In this document: positions 1 to 5,232 of the stretch, one piece after another
How the letters are laid out: every line of letters starts with the position of its first letter
How positions within the stretch are numbered: position 1 is the stretch's first letter
Source: Actinomycetes bacterium
Lineage (GTDB): Bacteria > Actinomycetota > Actinomycetes > Streptosporangiales > Streptosporangiaceae
Direction of reading: 5' to 3'
Assembly (NCBI GenBank): GCA_023425615.1
Contig: JAFACJ010000152.1
Coordinates: 1-5,232, forward strand
DNA length: 5,232 nucleotides
Program-made: the position numbers and the translations under genes
The notes under the pieces: model-generated
The model's database searches: none
Seen by the model: the letters and a program-made list of their open reading frames with translations, nothing else
Told to the model about the DNA's origin: nothing

Positions 1-890
1 CGGTGGCGTGCCGGGTCGGCCTGTTCGACGCCGTCGGTCACGGGCCGCGCACCGCCGAAGAGATCGCCGCGGCGGCGGGGCTGGCGCCACGGCCGGCCGC
101 CGCCCTGCTGGACGCCCTGGTGGCGCTCGGGCTGCTCGGGGAGGGCTACGCGCCCGCCCCGCTCGCCCGGCGGCTCGGCTCCGGCGGCGACCTCGCGGCG
201 CTGGTGCGCAAGGAGTCCTTCTTCGCCGGGATCTGGACGGACCTGGAACCCACGCTGCGGACGGGCCGGCCCCGGCTCTCCCCGTGGCGGGAGCGGCTGC
301 GCACCGAGCCGGAGGTCGCGCACGACTTCCTGACCGCGCTGGCCGTCCTGGCCCGGGAGACCGGGCCCGACCTCACCGCGCTGCCGGAGTTCGCGCCCGG
401 CCGGCGGGTCCTCGACGTCGGCGGGGCCCTCGGCTCCTACGCCGTTCCCCTGGCCGCCGCGGGCACGCACGTCACTCTCGTCGATCTGCCCGAAGTGGCG
501 GAGTGGGCGCGGGCGGAGGTCACGGAGCAGGTCGTCGTGCGCGCGGCCGACGTCCTCGCCGTCCCCGCGCTGGGTGCGGCGCCGGGCTCCGCGGACACCG
601 TCCTGCTCTCGCACCTGCTGCACGACCTGACCGACGCCGAGTGCGCCCACGTGCTCCGGGAGGCCCGCGCCGCCCTCGCACCGGGCGGTTCGGTGGTGGT
701 GATCGAGATCCCCGGTGACGCGCCGGGCACGATGGGGCCGCTCTTCGACCTCATGATGCAGATCGAGACCCCGGGAAGAGCCAGAAAGGCGGCGGAACTC
801 CATGATCTACTTTTCTCGTCCGGGCTGCACGGCGTTCGGGAGGCGTCCTATCCTCGTCCCGTCGTGGTCCTGATCGGGGAGTCTGATTGA
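1..890 (+). CDS. SAM-dependent O-methyltransferase, 5' end outside window
   Basis: This is a class I methyltransferase of the plant-COMT/hydroxyneurosporene-methyltransferase type, which moves a methyl group from S-adenosylmethionine to a hydroxyl on a small molecule; the substrate is unknown. Counting from the codon at base 3, residues 1-55 are the winged-helix dimerisation domain (GLFDAV, then RTAEEIAAAAGL). The Rossmann domain follows: SAM motif I VLDVGGALGSYA at 136-147, the acidic ribose-binding Asp161 in LVDLP, and LLHDLTD at 204-210. His207 of that last motif lines up with the catalytic His of COMT-type enzymes. APGGSVVVIE (227-236) is the usual late strand. The frame is open at the left edge and the dimerisation helix is already under way, so the GTG at base 3 is probably internal and roughly 30-50 residues are missing. 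The stop overlaps the start of the following regulator. The fold is certain; the O-methyl specificity is inferred from family resemblance. Confidence 0.85.
   Translation, partial: VACRVGLFDAVGHGPRTAEEIAAAAGLAPRPAAALLDALVALGLLGEGYAPAPLARRLGSGGDLAALVRKESFFAGIWTDLEPTLRTGRPRLSPWRERLRTEPEVAHDFLTALAVLARETGPDLTALPEFAPGRRVLDVGGALGSYAVPLAAAGTHVTLVDLPEVAEWARAEVTEQVVVRAADVLAVPALGAAPGSADTVLLSHLLHDLTDAECAHVLREARAALAPGGSVVVIEIPGDAPGTMGPLFDLMMQIETPGRARKAAELHDLLFSSGLHGVREASYPRPVVVLIGESD
876..889 (+). promoter_or_regulatory. Ribosome binding site and TTG start of the GntR gene
   Basis: GGGGAG at 876-881 lies 5 bases before a TTG at 887-889. The TTG shares bases with the methyltransferase stop (TTGA, 887-890). 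No better ATG or GTG sits near the start of the winged-helix domain, which begins only about 7 residues later, so the TTG is the best-supported start. The overlap implies that translation of the regulator depends on ribosomes finishing the methyltransferase. Confidence 0.6.
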
Positions 891-1792
891 GCACCGGCCT
901 GCTGACGCTGAACGACGTGCACCGCATCCTCCGCGACCGCATCGGAGCGGGCGTCTACACCGTCGGTTCCCGGCTCCCCTCCTGCCGCGCCCTCGCCGCC
1001 GAGCTCGGCACCAACCCGTCGACGGTCGACCGCGCCCTGCACCGGCTCGCCGGGGACGGGCTGGTGCGGACGAGTCCACGGCAGGGCAGCGTCGTCACCG
1101 CGGCGCCCGAGAGCACCGATCTGTCGGCCGAGCGCTTCGACCGCGACCTGCGCGGCCTGGTCATGCGCGCGCAGGCCGCGGGGCTGCACGCCGGGCAGAT
1201 CCAGCGGATGGTCGCCGACGCGCTCGTCTCGCTGAACCCGGCACCCCGGGTGGCGTTCCTGGAGTGCAACCAGCGCGATCTGGACAGGATGAGCCGTCTC
1301 GTGGAACGGGCCTCCGGCGTCACCGTCGAGCCGGTCCTGCTCTCCGACGCCGCGGGACGCCGCCTCGACGCCGAATACGACGCGATCGCGACCCCGATCT
1401 TCCACCTGCGCGACCTGGAACCGCTCGTGGACTCCTTCGACGCCGTCATCGAGGTCAACGCGACGCCCGCGCCGTCGCTGCTCCGCAGGCTGGCGACCCT
1501 GCCGTCCCGGCTCCGCGTCGTCGTCGCGGCACCCACCTCCCGCGGCCTCGACCGCATGGCGGCCCTCGTCGGCCAGTACACCCCGACGCCTCCCGAACGC
1601 CTCCTCCTCGGTACCGGCGATCTCTCCCTCCTCGACGGCGCCGTCCTCGTCCGCAACAACGCCAGCAACCTCCCTCCCGAGGCCGTCTCCCTCGCCGCCG
1701 AAATCCTCACCATCGAATGGGAACTCGACAACGACTTCGCCCGTACCTTCCCCGCCCGGGTGAACGCCGTCGTCAACCGCCCCACCCCCTGA
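887..1792 (+). CDS. GntR-family transcriptional regulator with large C-terminal domain
   Basis: This is a cytoplasmic DNA-binding regulator, 301 residues. Residues 8-72 form a GntR winged helix: GSRLPSCRALAAELGTNPST (27-46) runs into the recognition helix around 43-54, and VRTSPRQGSVV (60-70) is the wing. Residues 83-114 are helical (LRGLVMRAQAAGLHAGQIQR) and resemble the short helical tail of YtrA-type GntR proteins. About 185 more residues follow, opening with RVAFLECNQRDLDRM (121-135); their alternating hydrophobic strands and helices suggest an alpha/beta ligand-sensing domain. YtrA-type proteins usually end near 120-130 residues and FadR/HutC types near 230-250, so this one is longer than either. 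It is probably co-transcribed with the methyltransferase. Likely targets are its own operon and the 1793-1924 gap in front of the next pair, but this is inference from position. The ligand is unknown. Confidence 0.85.
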   Translation: MSTGLLTLNDVHRILRDRIGAGVYTVGSRLPSCRALAAELGTNPSTVDRALHRLAGDGLVRTSPRQGSVVTAAPESTDLSAERFDRDLRGLVMRAQAAGLHAGQIQRMVADALVSLNPAPRVAFLECNQRDLDRMSRLVERASGVTVEPVLLSDAAGRRLDAEYDAIATPIFHLRDLEPLVDSFDAVIEVNATPAPSLLRRLATLPSRLRVVVAAPTSRGLDRMAALVGQYTPTPPERLLLGTGDLSLLDGAVLVRNNASNLPPEAVSLAAEILTIEWELDNDFARTFPARVNAVVNRPTP

Positions 1793-1811
1793 CCCGATCC
1801 CACGCGACCCC

Positions 1812-1822
1812 GGTGTCACACC
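1812..1822. repeat. 11-bp palindrome, candidate operator
   Basis: GGTGTCACACC is a perfect inverted repeat with 5-bp arms around a single central base. It lies just upstream of the possible -35 element at 1824 in the gap after the GntR gene. Its position fits a regulator site, but an 11-bp palindrome in GC-rich DNA can occur by chance. Confidence 0.35.
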
Positions 1823-1823
1823 C

Positions 1824-1853
1824 TTGCCTTCGCGCGTACAACGCCTGTAGACA
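1824..1853 (+). promoter_or_regulatory. Candidate promoter for the lipocalin-like/kinase pair
   Basis: TTGCCT (1824-1829) and TAGACA (1848-1853) are separated by 18 bp and fit a loose housekeeping-type actinobacterial promoter. The -10 box lacks the usual final T. TACA (1837-1840) and TGTA (1846-1849) form a small inverted repeat with a 5-base gap that runs into the -10 box, a position where a repressor would block transcription. Transcription would begin about 65 bases before the start codon. This rests on consensus matching alone. Confidence 0.35.
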
Positions 1854-1871
1854 TCTTGCGGAGCCGGACCA

Positions 1872-1889
1872 CTCGGTCTTCCCACCGAG
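1872..1889 (+). repeat. Stem-loop in the leader of the lipocalin-like gene
   Basis: CTCGGT (1872-1877) and ACCGAG (1884-1889) are perfectly complementary around the 6-base loop CTTCCC. The hairpin would form in the RNA leader about 25 bases before the ribosome binding site. No run of T follows, so it is not a convincing terminator of the GntR gene. It may be a leader structure, an operator or chance. Confidence 0.4.
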
Positions 1890-1914
1890 CCCGGCGTCCT
1901 CCGCCACCCCCTCC

Positions 1915-1927
1915 GGAGGAACGCATG
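1915..1927 (+). promoter_or_regulatory. Strong ribosome binding site deciding the lipocalin-like start
   Basis: GGAGGA (1915-1920) is a near-ideal Shine-Dalgarno sequence 4 bases before ATG 1925 and 7 bases before an in-frame GTG at 1928. Either could initiate, and the proteins would differ by one residue. The open frame continues upstream to 1856, but that stretch would encode a low-complexity Arg/Pro-rich peptide and lies in the leader, so it was excluded. Confidence 0.75.
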
Positions 1928-2905
1928 GTGAACATCGTCGATCACGGCACATGGCAGCTGACGGCCGAGGACGAGTCGCTTCACAAACCCGGCGCCGAGA
2001 CGCTGTGGAACGAGTCCTACTACTTCGACTTCGCCGCACCGGACGGATCGCTCGCCGGTTACGTCAGGCTCGGTCTCTACCCGAACTGGGAGCGCGCCTG
2101 GTACTGGGCCTGCGTCACAGGCCCGGGCCGTCCGCTCATCCTGGTCGCCGACAACGACGCGCCGCTCCCCGAACCGGGTACCACCGCGATCCGCACCGGC
2201 GGCTGCAAGGCCACCCAGCGCATCGTCAGCCCGTTCGGTCCGGCGGAGATCGGACTGGACGCCGAGGCCGCCGTCCTGCCCGATCCCGTCGCGGCCTACG
2301 GCGACATCTCCGGCGCCGAGAAGACGCGTCTCGCCTTCGATCTGCGATGGGACACCGCCGGAGGCGTCTACCCCTACAAGGACCTCCCGCGCTATGAGAT
2401 CCCATGCACGGTCACCGGGACGGTCACCATCGGCGGCGAGACCATCGCGGTCGACGCGTCCGGCGAACGCGACCACAGCTGGGGCGAGCGGGACTGGTGG
2501 AAGACCTCGTGGCTCTGGTCGTCCGGACGCCTCGACGACGGGACGTTCTTCCACGGTATGCAGGCCAACATCGGGTTCGCGATCCCGTGGCCGTCGTTCG
2601 CGGCGCCGCCGGGCGGCGCCATCGGGCATCTGACGGGGTTCTCCGCCGAGACCCGCTTCGCCGCGGACGGCCTGCCCGAGTCCTCCGACCTGCGCGTGCC
2701 CGGCGCCCCGATGACCGCGACGCCGCTGGCGTTCGCGCCCGTCGCCGTCGTCTCGCCGGACGGCCGGTCCGCGCACTTCCCGCGCGCCCTGTGCCGTTTC
2801 GACGCCGAGGACGGGCGCAGCGGATACGGCTGGACCGAATGGCATCAGCCGCCCGGCTGGCGTGACCACGGCTGGTCACACCTCACGGAAGGCGACGCGA
2901 GATGA
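1925..2905 (+). CDS. CrtC/lipocalin-like protein, DUF7065/DUF7064 type
   Basis: The predicted protein has 326 residues, is rich in Trp, Tyr and Gly, and has no signal peptide or membrane segment, so it is probably cytoplasmic. The N-terminal half has the family-like stretch ETLWNESYYFDFAAPDG (25-41) followed by VRLGLYPNWERAWYW (47-61). The C-terminal half carries the hallmark GERDHSWGERDWW (180-192), then FFHGMQANIGF (208-218) and a closing GYGWTEW (300-306). This resembles actinobacterial proteins once labelled hydroxyneurosporene synthase/CrtC or tocopherol cyclase-like, two-part beta-barrel proteins now placed in DUF7065/DUF7064. The His, Asp, Arg and Trp of the central motif look like an active or binding site, but no reaction is established that I know of. 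Its stop overlaps the kinase start by ATGA, so both products are made together. A carotenoid hydratase role is possible but unsupported, as no carotenoid genes are nearby. The family call comes from motif memory. Confidence 0.75.
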   Translation: MVNIVDHGTWQLTAEDESLHKPGAETLWNESYYFDFAAPDGSLAGYVRLGLYPNWERAWYWACVTGPGRPLILVADNDAPLPEPGTTAIRTGGCKATQRIVSPFGPAEIGLDAEAAVLPDPVAAYGDISGAEKTRLAFDLRWDTAGGVYPYKDLPRYEIPCTVTGTVTIGGETIAVDASGERDHSWGERDWWKTSWLWSSGRLDDGTFFHGMQANIGFAIPWPSFAAPPGGAIGHLTGFSAETRFAADGLPESSDLRVPGAPMTATPLAFAPVAVVSPDGRSAHFPRALCRFDAEDGRSGYGWTEWHQPPGWRDHGWSHLTEGDAR

Positions 2906-3957
2906 CCGGTGCGGTGGCCGGCGTCACCGGCCTCACCGCGGAGTGGCTCACCGAGGCGCTCGCCTCCGACCTGGACGGCGCGGTGGTCACCGCCGTCACG
3001 TCCGCGCCGGTCGGTACCGGCCAGGTGGCCGACAGCGTCCGCCTGGGTCTGCGCTACGACCGTCCGGTCCGGCTGCCCGCGACGATGGTCGCCAAGGTGC
3101 CCGCGGCGGCCGAGGCGAGCCGCGCCGCGGCCCGCGCGGTCCGCACCTACGAGATCGAGGCGAGCTTCTACGCGGCCATCGCGGACAGGCTCGACGCCAG
3201 TCTGCCCGTCTGCTACTTCTCCGCCTACGACGCCGAGAAAGACGAATACGTCGTTCTCCTTCAGGACCTCGCGCCCGCCGCACCGGGCGACCAGCTCACC
3301 GGCGTGACTCCGGAGGAGGCGGCTGCCGCGATCGACGAGATGGCAGCGCTGCACGCAGCCGGCTGGGACGACCCCGCCTTCGCCGCCCTTCCCTGGCTGA
3401 ACCGGCACGACGCGGAGGCGTCCGCCTTCACCGCCGCGATGGTGACCGGCCTGTACGAGGGGTTCAAGGAGCGCTACGCGTCACGGCTGGGACCCGAGGT
3501 CATCGGACTGATCGAGGACTTCCTGCCGTCCATCGGCGGATACCTCATGGCACGGGACGGGGCCTCTACCCTCGCGCACGGCGACTTCCGCGCCGACAAC
3601 CTGCTGTTCGGCGGACCCCGTCCCGTCATCCTGGACTGGCAGACCTGCGCCTACGGGCCGGGCCCGGCCGACCTGGCCTACTTCCTCGGCTCCAGCCTTC
3701 CCGTCCAGGACCGGCGCGCCCACGAACCGTCCCTCGTCCGGCGCTACCACTCCGCCCTCACCGCACGCGGCGTGCGGCTGACCTGGGACGACTGCTGGGA
3801 CGCCTACCGCCGCCACGCCTTCCAGGGCATCGTCATGGCCATCGGCGCCTCCATGCTCGTCGCCCGCACCGACCGCGGCGACGACATGTTCTGCACCATG
3901 ACCACCAGGCACGCCCACCACGCCCTCGACCTCGAAGCCGTCTCCCTCCTCCCGTGA
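2902..3957 (+). CDS. Phosphotransferase, APH/choline kinase-like superfamily
   Basis: This 351-residue protein has a protein-kinase-like fold and is expected to pass the gamma-phosphate of ATP to a small molecule in the cytoplasm. The N-lobe shows PVGTGQVADSVRLGL (36-50) as the nucleotide-binding loop, the ATP-contacting Lys65 in MVAKVP and a likely partner Glu84 in YEIEASFY. The C-lobe has the catalytic loop LAHGDFRADNLLF (224-236) with His226, Asp228 and Asn233, then the metal-binding Asp245 in VILDWQ and GPGPADLAYFLG (252-263). All expected catalytic residues are present, so it should be active. The start ATG 2902 overlaps the previous stop, with GGAAGG (2887-2892) 9 bases upstream. Pairing with a DUF7064-type gene fits a pattern I recall from mycobacteria and relatives. 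It is more likely a metabolic kinase than an antibiotic-resistance enzyme, though the sequence alone cannot settle this. Confidence 0.85.
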   Translation: MTGAVAGVTGLTAEWLTEALASDLDGAVVTAVTSAPVGTGQVADSVRLGLRYDRPVRLPATMVAKVPAAAEASRAAARAVRTYEIEASFYAAIADRLDASLPVCYFSAYDAEKDEYVVLLQDLAPAAPGDQLTGVTPEEAAAAIDEMAALHAAGWDDPAFAALPWLNRHDAEASAFTAAMVTGLYEGFKERYASRLGPEVIGLIEDFLPSIGGYLMARDGASTLAHGDFRADNLLFGGPRPVILDWQTCAYGPGPADLAYFLGSSLPVQDRRAHEPSLVRRYHSALTARGVRLTWDDCWDAYRRHAFQGIVMAIGASMLVARTDRGDDMFCTMTTRHAHHALDLEAVSLLP

Positions 3958-4002
3958 TCCCGCGCCGGACCGGAAGGCGACGGCATGAACCCCCCGAGGC
4001 GC

Positions 4003-4053
4003 TGACCGGACCGGCCTCCGAGGCCCCGGTAGAGCGGTCCTTCCGGACGGTCA
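4003..4053. terminator. Candidate bidirectional terminator between convergent genes
   Basis: Several inverted repeats are nested here: TGACCG (4003-4008) with CGGTCA (4048-4053), GGACCG (4008-4013) with CGGTCC (4035-4040), and GGCCT (4013-4017) with AGGCC (4021-4025). They sit between the kinase stop (3957) and the dehydrogenase stop, and the last arm contains the dehydrogenase stop codon. There is no T-run on either strand, so this would be a GC-rich, non-canonical terminator of the kind common in actinomycetes. Confidence 0.45.
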
Positions 4054-5070
4054 GGGGCGCAGGAGGGACTTGATGGCGCGGCGTTCGTTCATGGCGCGGT
4101 AGCCCTCGGCGGCGTCTTCCAAGGGCAGGTCGAGGTCGAAGACCTTGCCGGGGTCGATCTTCCGGTTCCAGATCAGCCCGATGAGGTCGGGCAGGAACCG
4201 GCGGACGGGAGCCGGGCCGCCGTGCAGGTGGACGGCCGAGAAGAACAGCTCCCCGCCGGGGAGTTGGACGTCGTGGGCGACGCCGACGTAGCCGACGTGC
4301 CCGCCGGGCCGGGTGGAGCGGATGGCCTGCATCATCGACTCCTGGGTGCCGACCGCCTCGATCACCGAGTGCGCGCCAAGGCCGCCGGTGAGGTCCTTGA
4401 GCCTGGTCACGCCTTCGTCGCCGCGTTCGGTGATGACGTCGGTGGCGCCGAACTCCAGGGCGAGTTTCTGCCGGGCGGCGTGCCGGCTGAAGATGACGAT
4501 CCGCTCCGCCCCCAGCTGCCGGGCCGCCAGGACGCCCAGCAGGCCGACGGCGCCGTCACCGACGACCGCCACCGTCTTGCCGGGGGCCGCCTCGGCGGCG
4601 ACCGCGGCGAACCAGCCGGTGCCCAGCACGTCGGATGCCGCCAGCAGGGAGGGGATCAGGTCGGGGGAGGGGTCGCCGGGCGTGGCGACCAGGGTGCCGT
4701 CGGCCAGCGGGATCCGGGCGTACTGCGCCTGGGTGCCGATGGCGCCCATCAGCTCGGCGTGCACGCAGCGGGACTGGTAGCCGGCCCGGCAGATCTCGCA
4801 GGTGTTGTCGGAGGCGAAGAACGACCCGACGACGAAGTCACCGACCTTGATGTCCTTCACCTGGTCGCCGACCTGTTCGACCACGCCGACGTACTCATGG
4901 CCCATCGGCTGGTCGCGGACCTTCTCGATGCCGCGATAGGGCCACAGGTCCGACCCGCACACGCAGGCCGCCTCCACGCGGATGACCGCGTCGGTCGGCT
5001 TGACGATCTGCGAGTCGTCGCGCTCTTCGACGCGCACGTCGCCGGGGGCGTGCATCACCACACCACGCAT
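4051..5070 (-). CDS. Zinc-dependent medium-chain alcohol dehydrogenase
   Basis: This 339-residue cytosolic enzyme of the MDR superfamily should oxidise an alcohol, or reduce an aldehyde or ketone, with a nicotinamide cofactor. The GroES-like domain has catalytic-zinc ligands Cys38 (CVCGSD), His58 and Glu59 (MGHEYVGVVE), and probably Asp147. The structural-zinc loop keeps Cys91, Cys94 and Cys102, but the first expected Cys is Asp88 (SDNTCEICRAGYQSRC). The Rossmann domain has VVGDGAVGLLG (169-179); SRH at the end of the second strand (195-197) lacks the acidic residue typical of NAD enzymes and so hints at NADP. VGYVGV (259-264) and the C-terminal RRAIKSLLRP complete a full-length protein. CTCCTT at 5080-5085 reads AAGGAG on the coding strand, 9 bases before ATG, which fixes the start. 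The gene converges on the kinase and has its own upstream region. Substrate unknown; formaldehyde dehydrogenase-like relatives share the overall pattern. Confidence 0.9.
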   Translation of the reverse strand: MRGVVMHAPGDVRVEERDDSQIVKPTDAVIRVEAACVCGSDLWPYRGIEKVRDQPMGHEYVGVVEQVGDQVKDIKVGDFVVGSFFASDNTCEICRAGYQSRCVHAELMGAIGTQAQYARIPLADGTLVATPGDPSPDLIPSLLAASDVLGTGWFAAVAAEAAPGKTVAVVGDGAVGLLGVLAARQLGAERIVIFSRHAARQKLALEFGATDVITERGDEGVTRLKDLTGGLGAHSVIEAVGTQESMMQAIRSTRPGGHVGYVGVAHDVQLPGGELFFSAVHLHGGPAPVRRFLPDLIGLIWNRKIDPGKVFDLDLPLEDAAEGYRAMNERRAIKSLLRP

Positions 5071-5079
5071 GGATCTTCG

Positions 5080-5085
5080 CTCCTT
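5080..5085 (-). promoter_or_regulatory. Ribosome binding site of the alcohol dehydrogenase
   Basis: On the minus strand this reads AAGGAG, 9 bases before the ATG at 5070-5068. It is a close Shine-Dalgarno match and supports this start over downstream alternatives such as the Met6 codon. Confidence 0.75.
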
Positions 5086-5232
5086 AGGGTGTCTTCGTCT
5101 TGATCAGACCGGACGAGATGACCACTACCCAGCAAAAGCACTGGTCAGGCAGGGTGGAAGGCATCGGTGAAAGGTGTACCGGCAGGGCACCCCTCGCCGG
5201 GGGAGGGCCGTCTGGTCCGGGAGGGCGGCTCA
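5086..5232. other. Leader and upstream region of the dehydrogenase gene, no gene seen
   Basis: No convincing coding sequence occupies these 147 bases; open frames crossing it lack coding character. It holds a small palindrome GTCT-TGATC-AGAC (5097-5109), a spaced inverted repeat (5119-5147), a direct repeat GGCAGGG (5148-5154 and 5181-5187), and a short hairpin CCCTC/GAGGG (5191-5195 and 5203-5207) that might end a gene lying beyond the window. I could not assign -35 and -10 boxes with confidence on the minus strand. Confidence 0.5.
5119..5147. repeat. Spaced inverted repeat, candidate operator of the dehydrogenase
   Basis: TGACCA (5119-5124) and TGGTCA (5142-5147) are perfect inverted copies separated by 17 bases, with arm centres 23 bp apart, close to two helical turns. 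The region lies 49-77 bases upstream of the dehydrogenase start codon, where a promoter or regulator site is expected. The intervening segment is unusually A-rich for this window (AGCAAAAGCA). A related TGATCA is found at 5101-5106. Confidence 0.4.

Noticed and set aside
1856..1924. An upstream in-frame extension of the lipocalin-like protein
   Set aside because: It would add an Arg/Pro-rich low-complexity peptide, includes the leader hairpin and the Shine-Dalgarno sequence, and has no ribosome binding site of its own.
848..2869. A 673-codon open frame on the minus strand across the GntR and lipocalin-like genes
   Set aside because: It is antisense to two genes with clear domain motifs. Its translation is Gly/Arg/Val-rich with no recognisable domain, as expected for a shadow frame in GC-rich DNA.
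1925..2905. The lipocalin-like protein as a carotenoid 1,2-hydratase in a carotenoid cluster
   Set aside because: No phytoene synthase, desaturase or other carotenoid gene is in the window. The resemblance to CrtC is at the level of a broad fold and a short motif.
2902..3957. The kinase as an aminoglycoside resistance gene
   Set aside because: The APH fold is shared by many metabolic kinases. Coupling to a CrtC/DUF7064-like gene and the lack of any mobile element or resistance context favour a metabolic role.
4222..5103. A 293-codon open frame on the plus strand opposite the dehydrogenase
   Set aside because: The minus-strand protein has zinc ligands, a Rossmann motif and a ribosome binding site. 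The plus-strand translation is repetitive Gly/Ala/Asp-rich and shows no domain.

Overview
The window reads as a piece of a high-GC actinomycete chromosome. GC is very high with a strong G/C bias at third codon positions, the genes are packed with 4-base start/stop overlaps, and the proteins (GntR regulator, CrtC/lipocalin-like protein, APH-type kinase, zinc ADH) resemble those of Streptomyces, Actinomadura and mycobacterial relatives. I cannot name the genus. No RNA gene, CRISPR array, insertion sequence or prophage is visible.

Layout. (1) Bases 1-890, plus strand: a SAM-dependent O-methyltransferase whose N-terminus lies before the window. (2) 887-1792, plus strand: a GntR-family regulator starting at a TTG that overlaps the methyltransferase stop, so the two are probably translationally coupled. 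(3) 1793-1924: a 132-bp gap with short palindromes, a candidate promoter and a strong ribosome binding site. (4) 1925-2905 and 2902-3957, plus strand: a CrtC/lipocalin-like protein of the DUF7065/DUF7064 type, followed with an ATGA overlap by a phosphotransferase of the aminoglycoside/choline kinase-like superfamily. (5) 3958-4053: a convergent junction with nested inverted repeats, a possible terminator. (6) 4051-5070, minus strand: a zinc-dependent medium-chain alcohol dehydrogenase with a good ribosome binding site. (7) 5071-5232: its leader, with a spaced TGACCA/TGGTCA inverted repeat, and no gene.

How the genes may work together. The clearest unit is the coupled lipocalin-like/kinase pair, which looks like a two-gene module acting on an unknown small, probably hydrophobic, molecule. 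The GntR regulator just upstream is a reasonable candidate to control the pair, itself, or both, through palindromes in the 1793-1924 gap. The methyltransferase shares the regulator's transcript and could modify the same kind of compound. The alcohol dehydrogenase is transcribed in the opposite direction and may be unrelated. None of the substrates can be read from the sequence. The pathway link is inference from gene order only, and I see no clear match to a named system.
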